The notes beneath the pieces are model-generated. The model was not told the origin of the DNA and did not search any database. It saw nothing but the letters and a program-made list of their open reading frames with translations. This document shows positions 34,601 to 45,402 of a DNA stretch of 64,000 nucleotides, piece by piece. How positions within the stretch are numbered: position 1 is the first letter of the stretch; each line of letters opens with the position of its first letter. The stretch is from NCBI GenBank assembly GCA_028641055.1, contig CM054060.1, positions 159,962,322 to 160,026,321 on the forward strand. Reading direction: 5' to 3'. The stretch is from Alopecurus myosuroides (Eukaryota; Streptophyta; Magnoliopsida; Poales; Poaceae). The position numbers and the translations under genes were made by a program.

Positions 34601-35919
34601 TCAGCATTGATCAGGAGGTTTTCTATAGGGAATATCTCTACTATCAAAATATTGGAGATAGTGTACCTCAATGGATGGTGAGTGAGGGATTGGCTTACAT
34701 AATTCTTCTATAGGTGGAAGATTCTTCACATCTTCAGATTTAATACCCCTCTCTTTAAGAGATTTCTTGGCTTCTCTCATCACTTCATCATTTAATTCAA
34801 TCATTCCCCTCTTCTTGGGTGTTGGTGTTGGTGTAGGTACTGGAGTAGGGGTCGGCTCAGGCTCAACCATAGTCCAATCATCATGATTTTGGCTTATTTT
34901 AGCCATTAATTCCTCAGCTTCTTCTGGAGTTCTTTGCCTGAAAACACAACCATCACAACTATCCAGGTATGTCCTAGATTCAACAGTTAGTCCATTATAG
35001 AATATATCAAGAAGTTTATTATCTTCTAGCTTATGCCCAGGTGCAGCTCTAACTAAAGAACCAAACCTTTCCCAAGATACAAGCAATTTCTCTTCTTCCA
35101 ATTGCTTAAAATTAAATATATTTTGTAAACAGCATGTTGAGCACTAGCAGGAAAATATTTCTGAAAGAAAGCATTAACCAAACCAATAAGACTATCAATA
35201 GATCAAGGATACAAATTGTTATAACAAGTTTTAGCTTCATCCTTTAATGAGAAAGGGAAGATTTTAGCAACCAAGTAGCTACGTTTCTTAAGATCATCAG
35301 AGAATAAACTACTCAAAGCGGAGAGCTCATTCATATGTTTCATAGAACTTTCATTTTCAGTTCCACAAAAAGGTTCTTTCTCAACAATAGATATATAAGA
35401 TAAGTCAAGAGAGAAATCATAATCCTCATCCCTAATATAAATTGGAGAAGTGGCAAAATTAGCATCCGGTGATAATTTATATCTAATAGCACGACTTTCC
35501 ATAAGACGTATAGCAAAATCTTTATCCTTCATAGCATGTATTTCATCAATAAGATCATCACTCGGTTCAATATAAGCATCATCTAAATCATCACTAAGGT
35601 TCTCTCTAAACTCAGGTGAAAAAGCACGAGTAACAGGATTTTTAGCAGGAGTTTCAATGTTTGCAATATTTTTAGCTTTAGCAATAGTAGCATCTAAGAA
35701 AGGACCGAGAGAACCACTCTCATCAAGCACAGTAGAAGCATCATCAAAAGTATCAAAAGCATTTTCAGATTCAGTAGAAGTAGCATGTGTAGCATGTGGT
35801 GGTGTAAGCAGCTTACTCATAACAGACAGTGAATCAAGAGCAACAGAGGTGTTAAGAGTTGTACCTCTTCTTGTAGTGGATGGTAATATAGGAACTCTTC
35901 CATCACGAGACTTAGCCAT
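34601..35919 (-). pseudogene. gag: Element A Gag N-terminal and middle part, broken
   Basis: Translation would start at ATG 35919 (MAKSRDGRVPILPSTTRRG), about 60 bases after the primer site. The N-terminal piece runs to a TGA at 35203-35205. After a frameshift near 35115 the Gag continues (SWERFGSLVRAAPGHKLEDNKLLDIFYNGL, a typical retrotransposon gag segment) to the TGA at 34601. A PTPTPVPTPT repeat lies in the middle. At least one frameshift and two stops make this copy non-functional. Confidence 0.85.
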
Positions 35920-35977
35920 GATGAATGATTGGCAGTAGATAATAATACTCTCCGGTGAGCTCACAAATAAAGCTATG

Positions 35978-35996
35978 CTCCCCAGCAACGGCGCTA
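35978..35996 (-). other. Element A primer-binding site (tRNA-Asp type)
   Basis: The minus strand reads TAGCGCCGTTGCTGGGGAG, 11 bases after the LTR end at 36008. It fits the 3' end of tRNA-Asp with a few mismatches, as in other Athila-like grass elements. Confidence 0.75.
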
Positions 35997-36007
35997 GAAA
36001 ATAGTCT

Positions 36008-37064
36008 TGATGACCCACAAGTATAGGGGATCGCAACAGTCTTCGAGGGAAGTAAAACCCAAATTTACTGATTCGACACAAGTTTAGCCAAAGAATATTT
36101 GTGATCCTTAATAAGTGAGTTATCAATTCACCTGCACCTGAAAGTACTTCTGTTCGTAGTGGTTTATCAGTAGTAACAATTTTATAGTAGCAGCAGAAGT
36201 GAAAATAACAGCAGTAGTATGAAAACAACAGTAGTAGTGATTGAAGTAAACATCGGTATTAAATACTGTAGGCATAGGGATGGATGAACGGGCGTTGCAT
36301 GGATACGAAAGTTCTCGTAATGATCATGTCAGGGGCATTGCAGATAAATATGATAAAGCATCCAAGCACTAAGTAACCATAGGCATGTGTTCCGTAAATA
36401 GTCGTACGTGCTCGCAATGAGAACTTGCACAACATCTTTTGTCCTACCAGCCCGTTTTCAGCGGGGCCTCAAGGGAACTACTGGTAATTAAGGTGTTCCT
36501 TTTAATAGAACACCAGAGCAAAGCATTAACACTTCGTGAACACATGTGATCCTCACATCGCAGCCATCCCCTCCGGTTGTCCCAATTTCTGTCACTTCGG
36601 GGCCTAGGGTTCCAGACAACAATATGTGTAAACAACTTGCAGGTATGATCAAGAAACAATAATTATCATCGTGATTCAATAACATGTTCAGATCTGAGAT
36701 CATGGAACTCGGGCCCAAGTGGCAAGCATTAAGCATAACAAGTTGCAACAATGTCAATAGCACTAATAGAGGATACTATGCACTATTCCCTAACAATCAC
36801 GGCATTATTACATGAACGATCTCATCCAATCCCTACCATCCCTTTCAACCTACAGCGGGGAATTACTCACACATGGATGGGGGAAACATGGATGGTCAAT
36901 GGAGAGGCGTTGGTGATGACGATGGCGATGATCTCCTCCACTTCCCGTCCTGGTAGGGTGCCAGAAAAGGAACTTCTGATCCCCGAATCGAGGTTTGGGA
37001 CGACGACGGCGCTCTGTTGTGTTTCTGTGGAATCTGACGTACCCCCTCGGGTTCTAGGGTTGAA
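36008..37064 (-). repeat. Element A 5' LTR, first part
   Basis: It matches 30-1095 of the 3' LTR. It stops at the target word ttgaa (37060-37064), where D is inserted, and resumes at 41495. Confidence 0.92.
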
Positions 37065-38260
37065 TGTTACACCCCAGTTTTAGGTCACTTGTAACACATG
37101 AGGGAAGCCATTTTTGTGAGCCAACAAAAACTTTTTAATACCCTTGTGTAATCCAACATTATGTAATGAACCATATTTATCTATGCAGTGCAAGCAAGCT
37201 TTGATCAAAAATCATTTATTAACTTTTCTGATGTTTTCCAATTCTTTCTGGGATGCTTTCCACATGAGGATTTCAATACTTTTCATTCCAATTAGTGTGA
37301 AATTGTTGTTTTCAACTTATTGATAATATTTGGTTTCGTTTAAACGAAGAAAACATTTTGGAAAAAGATTAATTGAATGTTTTCTATTAAGTTTTCTATA
37401 GAAACTTATCCCTAAAAAAAATAAGCCAAGTAGCTGTTTTCCACCCATGTTATCCATATGCTAGGGAATCATATTTAATGTTTTCTTGGCATGAATGTGT
37501 TCTCTGTTATATGGACTACAAAGGGGTGATCTTGGTTTGGAAATTGAATTGAGAAAACAATCATTTGCTTGATGGATTTGTGTTAAGAAAATAAGGCCGT
37601 TTTGTGTTTTCTGAAAAACAGAGAAAAACAGGAACTAGCTGTTTTCCCACCTTGTTTTCAGTGCTCATTTGATTTTCAAATTTATTTTATTTTGGTGTTT
37701 CTGAAAGTATAAAACTTTCTTAACACAACCACACTTTGAAAATAAACTTTGGAACAGGTTTGGTTCATGAAAAAAGAATCAACTGTTGCCTAATCCACTC
37801 AGCTGCAAACACTTAGAAAATTTCTCTAAGTCATTAAGTCTGAATCTGAAAAATTCAGAAAACAGTAAGTGCCATCAAATTCAAATGGTTATATCTTTTG
37901 ACTGGAAAACTTTTTTGCTTAGCCACTTGGACCTTCTAGAAGCCTAGTCATCCCTCTCTCTTTTCCTTGCTTTGGATTCGAGTCATGTTGACCAGAGAGG
38001 AGAGGGAGGTGCTGGTTTCAGAGGAGAAAACGAGGGGAGAGGCATGGGGCGTTCTGACAGAGCGCACTGTGCACGGTGCACTATGGCCACCCCGTGCATT
38101 CTTCCATGCCCTCGCCCGTTGTGGCTTTGACCGACACTGTTTGCACCTCCTAGCCACACCCAAAGGCCAAGGGGCACGGCATGGGCAGCCAGAGTGCGCC
38201 CCCGAGCCATTTCTCTGTCACCTGAGGGCGCCCGTACGCACACACCACGACCCCCACGGC

Positions 38261-38267
38261 TATAAAG
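38261..38267 (+). promoter_or_regulatory. TATA box of solo LTR D, copy 1
   Basis: TATAAAG in a GC-rich setting (GGCTATAAAGCC), about 1.2 kb into the LTR. Transcription would start near 38290. Copy 2 keeps it at 47539. Confidence 0.65.
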
Positions 38268-38407
38268 CCACGGGAGCGCCCTGGCCTCGCCACCACACTC
38301 ACATTCCACCCCTTACCCACCTCGACCACGAGCACGAACACCCTGGGCTCTCTGTCAGCCCAGATTGCCGGAAAACGCCGCCGGCCACCGCGGACAGCAA
38401 AGGTGGG

Positions 38408-41216
38408 ATGTGCACGTCGTCGGCAACCCCGCCCCTTCCTTTTGCTTCCATCGTGCTCCCCACCCTCCGTAGACCTCACCTGACCCACACCCGTGTCCCC
38501 TCGCTTGCAGGATCACCGGAGCCGCCGTCGGAGCCGCCGCGGACCCGCAGCATCGTGTCAGCGACTGAGGCCATCTCGCGTCGTGCTTCCACCGCCCCTG
38601 CACTGCCCCAAGTTCGTGACACCACCTCGTCCCCGCGCCACCAACCCTCGCGACCCCTAGGTGAGCTATCGATGAATCTCGCTGCCGGTCGTGCTCTGGT
38701 CAAACGGGAGAGAGAGAAGAGAGTGTGAGGGAGACAAAGGTATATCTACTAAATCTCGAACGTATGCAACTTGCAAATCTGTGTTTGAACCATTATTTTG
38801 AGAATGAAAAATCATGAGCCACACAATGTCTGTTAGAGTAAAAATGCAATAACGTTTTGTTGGAATGTTCAAATTGTGCAAACTAAAATTCTTGGAGTAG
38901 CTCTCGACTAGATCTATCAGTAGGGCTTTACCTCACATCAAGGTGAGCTACCTTTTGGAAATTCCATCCACTGTGGTAAATGTCCAGTAGCACTTTCTAG
39001 GATTTATAGAAGTTGTTTGAAAATACTTTTTGATGTGGATCCAACTGGATCTGTTAGTATATGCTTAGATCTATGTTATCCTAGCTTGGTGTGATTCTTT
39101 AGAGATCTATATTTATTTTGGCAACAGATCTAATTTTTGCACTTTTCTGTTAGAAATAATATGTGTAGATTTATTTTTAGAATAATTGCTTGCTAGTGTT
39201 ACTTTGTTTTCTAGCATGTTTAGATGTTGTGCTTAGTGTTAAAAGGTTGTTTACTCACAGATCTAGCATGTTAGAAAGTGTGTGCATGTTTCATTATTGT
39301 ATGGAGCTAGTATGTGCATAGTATTAGTCTCTAGTTTTTATTTTAATAAATCTTGTGATGCAAAGTATAGCTAGTTTATTTACCTAAGTTTTTAGAGGTG
39401 TTTTGATAGGGTCCAGTACCATTTTGGTACTGGTTAGATGTTGTTTTCACCTCTTTTAGGTTGCATTTTATTTCTTAGAGATGCATGTGTAGTTGTAGTG
39501 TTATTTTCTCATAGTGTTATTTCTCACTAGATTCAATAGTTGTAGTTTTGCTTAGTGAATATTTTGTTTTACACAAGTTGGACCTGACGATTAGGACCTC
39601 TTTAATATCATGGAAAACCTAGTGGAACACCCACTGGTTCCATTTCATCTTGGTGAGAAATGCCATCTCTCAACCATAGTAGTAGTAGTGGTAAATATTA
39701 TTATTTTTGGTGTATGCTTGTGGAATGTTTGCTTGATAAACTTGTGTGTTATTTTTTTTTTGTGCCTTGCTTGATGTATGGTGTATTTGAGTATCATTTC
39801 TTGCTTAGTTTGGTTCTGACTGAGTGTCCTTATTTTATTTTTGCGACGATAGAAAACGAAGAAGAAGTAGTTGGTGCCGGAGGCTACTACTACCATTCTT
39901 GTTGTTATCACGAGCAGGAACCTCAACTCCTCCAAGGCAAGCCATCCTTAAAGCTTGCTGTTATACTACTTATCTTTATCTATCATGCATGTTCTACTTC
40001 TGAAGTTTTACAAAATAATATTGATTACCAAAACTATTTTTGTTGAGTGGCTATCATTATTACTATTAATATTATATAGTATATTATCACCTTTCTATTA
40101 GTCAAGTTGGTGTTACCAAGACTTAAGCCACTATAAGGTATATAAATACCGCCTAAGATAATAATCTTGAGTCCCTAAGTGGACACTTTTAAAATGTGCT
40201 TTTGCAAACAAAAGGTGTTATGAAAAGTCCACGGTGGAAAGGCGGGACCTTGTTCACCGGGGGAGCTAAAGAGTTGTTTTCAAATGGTTTACAAAAGGCA
40301 CATAACCTAGTCTTCGTTGGACAACCAAGAAGTACTGCCACTCTACCCCAACATGGGTACAGGGCCTATCGAGATACTTATTCTTGTTATTGTGTGTACT
40401 ATCCCAAAAAGCTATAGAGAGGATGATACTCAGAACCGAAGTGTCGCCAGGAGGGAGAAACAGGACATACACAGTGTGGGATTAATTTTCCCTCCGGATG
40501 CGATAATGGGGTCCCCTGTTTGGCGATGTGTGACATGGTTCCAGGGGGAATAAACCTAATTGAAGGGATAGCCACATACTAGCTTGGTCAGAGTGGACAA
40601 TTAGGATCATTCTTCTGATGCTTGCATATCGCTGTGTCGATCCATGGGTGTTCATGGCAGATGATTGGATCTAGTGGAATCTGTACACCTCTGCAGAGTA
40701 AAACTATTCAGAATAGACGAGCCCTCAGATATGGGCAGTTGAAAGGCCATGTAGCTAGCATTATGTCAAGTTTTCAAAAAGTGTTTTTGAACAAGGATTG
40801 GTACCTGAGAGGTACCGATGAAGAAGCTGGAGATGTTATTCCAAGTAGTTTTGCAAAGAAAACTTTCTTTTATAAAACAAGTTTTATAAAACCTCTTGTA
40901 CTTGCAATATCTACAAGAGAAAGAAAAATTATACTATTTTCTTTTGAAGTATCTTCTTCAACAAAGATATAGAGATATCAAAGCAACCATGATGTTATCT
41001 TACATACACCATGGGTAGTGAGCCCTATTTATAGCCTGCCTACCCACCATATAAGCATACTGTATTTTGTAAGTGTATAAAGGATGTCTTGCAGAGTGCA
41101 TTCAAATGTACTCATATTGGTTTCGCCCCTGGCTATTTACTTGGCCAGACTATGAGGAGATGCCACCGGAGGAGGAGTACGAGGAAGAGTACTATTCCGA
41201 CGATTATGCGAACTAG
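38408..41216 (+). CDS. LTR-internal three-exon small ORF in solo LTR D, copy 1 (predicted)
   Basis: Exons are 38408-38660 (ATG 38408, 84 codons plus one base), 39853-39936 (84 nt) and 41149-41216 (stop TAG). Exon 1 is Pro/Arg/Ser/Thr-rich and ends CCTAG|GTGAGC. Exon 2 follows GACGATAG, encodes NEEEVVGAGGYYYHSCC... and ends CCAAG|GCAAGCC. Exon 3 follows ACTTGGCCAG and encodes YEEMPPEEEYEEEYYSDDY. All junctions are phase 1. The predicted product is about 134 residues. The frame in exon 1 is open far upstream (from 37967), and a further small intron (38403-38510) is possible. No known family is recognised. The layout equals that of B and C despite different sequence. Confidence 0.55.
40689..40736 (+). 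promoter_or_regulatory. Triple palindrome/hairpin block (D copy 1)
   Basis: CTCTGCAGAG, CTATTCAGAATAG and GCCCTCAGATATGGGC occur in the same order and spacing as in B, C and F. All three stems have different bases but still pair. Confidence 0.6.
41094..41113 (+). promoter_or_regulatory. GAGTGCA/TGTACTC hairpin before last LTR acceptor (D copy 1)
   Basis: A seven-base stem with one G-U pair, 35 bases before the acceptor at 41148. It follows TCTTGC, as in B, C and F. Confidence 0.5.
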
Positions 41217-41494
41217 GCCCGGCTCCCGGTCAGCAGCCTATTGGTGAAGGCATGACATGGGCTATCTACGTTGTGTTTACTTTCCGTTGTGTGTTGTGAG
41301 ACATTTGCATGTCCTGCGTGACAGTTGTTAAGACTTGGTCATGTGACCATTGGCTTGTAAGACTATTTTATTCATGTAATGGATAATGTATCTGTGTACC
41401 AACTTTGTATGTTGTTCACGACTGAATTCTTGGGATCGTGAATGTATGCATATGAGGGGTTCTGGACCATCCGGTTTGGGGCCTCTACATTGAA

Positions 41495-41828
41495 GGCTAC
41501 TTGTAGTCAAAAGGGGAGTCCGAGGGGGGTTCTGGGGGGCCACACCCTATGCTGGCGTGGCCAGGGGGACCCGCGCCAGGGGGTGTGACCACCCTCTGGC
41601 TCCTCTCCTGGCCCCCTTCTGGCTGCCGGGGACTTCCGGGGTGAAAACATCAATGGGCTCTTTTCTGCGCATTTTCCCGAAAGTTGATTTTTCTGCATAA
41701 AAACGAAACACCAAAGTAATTCTGCTGAAAACAACGTTAGTCCGTGTTAGTTGTATTCAAAACACACAAGTTTAGAGGAAAATAATAAGAAACGTGTTCA
41801 GAAAAGGAGATACGTTCTCGACGTATCA
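41495..41828 (-). repeat. Element A 5' LTR, second part
   Basis: It matches 1096-1388 of the 3' LTR and ends at the TGATACGT terminus (minus strand). Next comes the gccac duplication and the resumed E sequence. Confidence 0.92.
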
Positions 41829-42853
41829 GCCACCAAAAGAATATGAAATTATTATGATTGGGACTATTTCTATCAAGGTTGAGGTAACATAATTATTTAG
41901 TGATTAGCAAAGTTTTGCTTCATATGAAAAAAAAATTGGTAACAAGACTTGATCACCCTTGTTAACAAAATTATTTTGAATAAAGAGGACAATGTTTTCA
42001 CTATGTTTTCACCTTCCCCATTAAGTTTTCACCATGTTTACTTCTGTTATCACATTGCTACTTGAGTACAATCATGTTTTCCACTATTCTTATGCATGTT
42101 TTCCTGATGTTTTCACCCCGATTACTCAGATTATGCATGTTTTCACCACCCATACTTTTGTTTTCACCACTACCACCTTTGTTTTCTTTGGATATTATTC
42201 CATTAGAGTGTCATAGAACCTATGTAGTGCTGGTTTTGGTTTTGTTTTCCATCTTTTCGCTTTCATTTTCCTGGTTTTTATTAATTATTAAAATTCTGGA
42301 AATACCTCAAAAATAAAGTTTCTCGAAAAATTCCAGAAAAATTATAATAAATTTTTACGTAAAAAATGAGCCAAAGAGCCACCTGGGAGACCCCGGGGGA
42401 CCCACCAGTCAGGCACACCATGGGGTGGCGCGGCCAGCCCCTGGTGGCGCCAACACATGGTGTGGGGCCCCCTGGCCCTCCACTTACTCTCTCCACCGCC
42501 AAAGTCTTCTTTCTCACCTCCCAAACTGAAAACATTTCCTGGAACCCGTATTGTTGCTGTTCTTCCTCTGAATTTTCGATCTCCTTCTTCAGCCCATCAT
42601 TTGTGCTGAGATTTGGTGTGTTTGATCTCCGGTATGTGACTCCTCCGATGATCCAAGTAGAATTTTGTTTAGTGAAGTATTTCTTGAGTACTTTGGTACT
42701 GTAGGTGGCAGCTTATGTGAGTTTGCATGCTTGATTTGAGTAGAAATAATGTAGTTTTGATGTATGTTTAGCTCTCATCTAAGTCCATATGGTAGTTTCC
42801 ACCTTATAGTTGCTTGAAATAATTTTTGTGATGATTGTTGAAATATTTCAGAG

Positions 42854-43890
42854 ATGGATAATTATAATTTTGGAGAGATATTTAGGATGGATGCTCCTAG
42901 AAGGACAAGACCCTCGCGCTCATCCACTTCAGTGAGGCCATCGTACAATGAAGACGTTATTGCATCGACTATTAACGATGCGGGAGGTGATGGTATCGTT
43001 AACCCATCTAGCTTTCCTTGTAGTACATTTTTAAGAAGTTCAAGTTTATTAGATGAATTTCGTATTCTTATTGAAAGAGTTGGTCTAACCAACTTTATGG
43101 AGGATGAAAGCCCTTAGTATGCCACTCTCACAAAAACTTTTGATAAGATCTTTAAATTTCAGAACATACATTTTGGTCCAACTGTTGCCTTCAAGTTATA
43201 TAGTAGTCCTGTTTCTTTGTCCTTGGTAGATTTTTGTGCTATTATAGGTATCAACACTGCCGGGACAGCGAGCAGACCTCCAGGGGCTCTACCAAGAAAT
43301 CACCAACGATGACGGTCGCTCATCCCAGCGTGGGAAGATAAGGAACATTCAACTTCCTGCTCTTAGATATTTACTTACTATCTTGCTACTAGTATCCTTG
43401 GTAGGGAGAACACTAGCAACATTTGTAGTTACCACTTGTTGCACGCCGCCTCGCTACTACTGGGCCTATTTTTGGGGGCATTATCGCTACACGTGTAGCA
43501 TCTGCTTTAAATGTTTCCATTGCCCCTAATCATGAAATAATTGCTCCATGTAGGCTTAACCTTGCTGCCATGAAGTCCCATCAGTTTCTCACTGCTAACT
43601 CTACTGCTGAACGTTTAGTATATAGAGTTTTATATATAGACGGAGAGGAGCGAAAAATTATTTTGCCGCAGCCTATTTTGTTTAAGATTGACAGGTCACT
43701 ATGGTCGCTCTCTAAGGATCAGGTAGATGAGTATCTGAGCACCACGGAGTTTCACAGGCAGCAGGAGAGGCGAGACGCGCCTCCCGAGGACCACAACACG
43801 GAGTACACCGGCGCATCCTCGAGCACATATCAGGAGGAGGGTTCCTCCTCAGCATACTACGGGGGCTCCACCTCATGGTCCCCTTGGTGA
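42854..43890 (+). pseudogene. Element E Athila ORF-1-like frame, broken (unit 1)
   Basis: It opens MDNYNFGEIFRMDAPRRTRPS and has a TAG at 43115-43117. After it the same family continues (YATLTKTFDKIFKFQNIHFG) and shifts frame near 43290. It ends with the ORF 43570-43890, including IILPQPILFKIDRSLWSLS and an acidic, Ser/Tyr-rich C-terminus just before the internal purine tract. Homologous to the frame in A at 31200-32308 and repeated at 63000-64000. At least one stop and one frameshift make it non-functional. Its role is unknown. Confidence 0.65.
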
Positions 43891-43918
43891 TTGATCCCCA
43901 CTTAGGCCAAAAGTCTAA

Positions 43919-43934
43919 GCTTGGGGGGAGGTAT
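43919..43934 (+). other. Element E internal polypurine tract
   Basis: GCTTGGGGGGAGGTAT lies directly after the ORF-1-like frame and matches the site in A (31184-31198). Confidence 0.55.
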
Positions 43935-45402
43935 ACCGACATCACACTCATTTATATATCATGTTCGGTCGGTTCTTTGTATATCCATGTTTTCGTTTCC
44001 TTCGTTTGTTTTTGTTTTCTTTCGTTTCTCTTTGTTTTATTGTTCTGTTCTTGTTTTCCAAAACACAAAAATACCAAAAATATTTCTGTTGTTTCTCTTT
44101 GATTGCTTCTTTAGTTTATTTATTTCGTTTGCTTTCTTCTCTTGTTTCGGTTTAGTATTCGAAAATCCAAAAATGTTTTTGCTTTGTTTGCTTGTTCTCT
44201 TTCTATTCTTGTTTTAATTTAAAAACCCAAAAATATTTGTTGTTCTTCTTTGGTTTTGTAAATTTTGCTGCAGAGTTCAACAGTCGTCCGTGAGTCCATT
44301 GGAGCTTGGTTTTCACTATATATTATTCGAGCCACAAGTGAAGAGCAATAATGACGATCTATGACAATTCAAGCTGTGGTGAGAGGCTGGTATGAACTCT
44401 GTTTGCTTTCATTTTTGTACATATACCCATCCATGTGAGCAACTTAGTTTGTTCATATAAGATATATGTGATTTAATGGCTGCTTAATAGTTCGTGCTCT
44501 CTCATGTTTAGTTCCAATTTATTAATAGTAAATGACCTGTCGTATAAATATTTTTTCGCATTGTTCTATTCGTAGAAGGGTATGACATTGTGGTAGCCTC
44601 CTCTGATTGTTTCATTTGAATCGACTTGGCATATGCTCAAGCATGCTAAGACTGAAAACAAAAAGTCAATAAGCCTCGATGATTTATTTTGCCTCAGAGT
44701 TCTGGTATCAATTTTGTGTCTCAGTTAATTTTGTTTTGTCGCAAACATGATTATGATAGTTGTTTCTCTCTTGATTGTCGCCCCCTGTCTATTGATAGCC
44801 TTCACCGATACTGAGTATGATCTCTACTCGTGCATTCAACTCCCAAAAACCAAAGTTTGCCAAATGTGTCCACCAAACTTTGCCAAATGTGTCCACCATA
44901 CCTACCTAAAACTTATTCCTGTTTTCTGCCCCTGTTTTAGCTCATGAGGGCGTAAATAGAGAATCTTTATCTCACTTGTTGACTGGATTTCACACCCTGG
45001 ACTAGTGGCTTCATCTGCTTATCCAATTTATAGAAGAGCTGGCAGCGGGGTGCCCAGCCCCAAATTAATACACACAAAATCTCTTCACTATTTTTGCCCC
45101 TGATTTATCAGTCAAAGCATAATTGTGTAAACAAAAGAGAAAGAGGGATGGCCTTCTAGACCAATTGCGTCCTTCAAATGGGAGCCACTCTTGTGAAATC
45201 TAGTTCGTTTGTGACGTACTGTATTTTCTGTTTGCCATTCGTTGACATAAGCATACACCTCTCTTAAAAATGTTTTCAATACCTCTGTTTAATAAAATAA
45301 AAGCTCTAGCACATGAGTGATCCATGCTTCCCTCTGCGAAGGGCCTTTCTTTTACTTTTATGTTGAGTCTTCACGTTCTCACTTTATGCACCTTCTTGAG
45401 AG

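Larger units (their letters stand above)
37065..41489 (+). mobile_element. Element D: solo LTR of a third large-LTR gypsy family (4425 bp), copy 1
   Basis: It begins TGTTACACCCC and ends GGCCTCTACA, flanked by ttgaa (37060-37064, 41490-41494). There is no primer site, purine tract or second LTR, so it is a solo LTR left by recombination between LTRs. It holds a TATA box (38261), a GC-rich exon-like block, AT-rich intron-like sequence, the hairpin block (40689-40736) and a terminal acidic exon. Orientation is taken from the predicted gene and TATA box. Compared with copy 2 it lacks 238 bases near 38740. Confidence 0.88.
30..41828 (-). mobile_element. Element A: Athila-like Ty3/gypsy retrotransposon, minus strand, carrying nested C, B and D
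   Basis: Read on the minus strand the element starts TGATACGTCG and ends GGGTCATCA. It has two LTRs (36008-41828, split by D, and 30-1388), a primer site at 35978-35996 and a polypurine tract at 1389-1401. It is flanked by the direct repeat gccac (25-29 and 41829-41833). After removing nested C and D the element is about 9.6 kb. It encodes gag and an aspartic protease, then an Athila ORF-1-like frame, with no reverse transcriptase or integrase anywhere. It is therefore a non-autonomous family type, in the style of the Triticeae Athila-like elements. The gag frame is broken, so this copy is dead. Confidence 0.9.
36124..45402 (+). repeat. Tandem duplication, unit 1 (9279 bp)
   Basis: The unit starts inside the A 5' LTR, spans D, the rest of the LTR and the 3' part of E, and ends inside E. 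Unit 2 begins at 45403 with the same sequence as 36124. In a 940-base stretch of A LTR I count about 13 differences by eye (1.4%), mostly C/T. No microhomology is visible at the joint (gagag|caattc). Confidence 0.9.
41829..45402 (+). mobile_element. Element E, 3' interior in duplication unit 1
   Basis: It contains the end of gag-protease (stop 41890-41892), a spacer with TGTTTTCACC repeats (41990-42180), an ORF-1-like frame, an internal purine tract (43919-43934) and 3' non-coding sequence. It matches element A interior in reverse orientation. It is cut at 45402 by the duplication joint, before its 3' LTR. Confidence 0.88.

Noticed and set aside
37967..38728. A 253-aa ORF in the D LTR as a stand-alone host gene
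   Set aside because: It lies inside a solo LTR, is repeated in copy 2, overlaps the TATA box region and is GC-driven. Only its last third fits the predicted exon 1.
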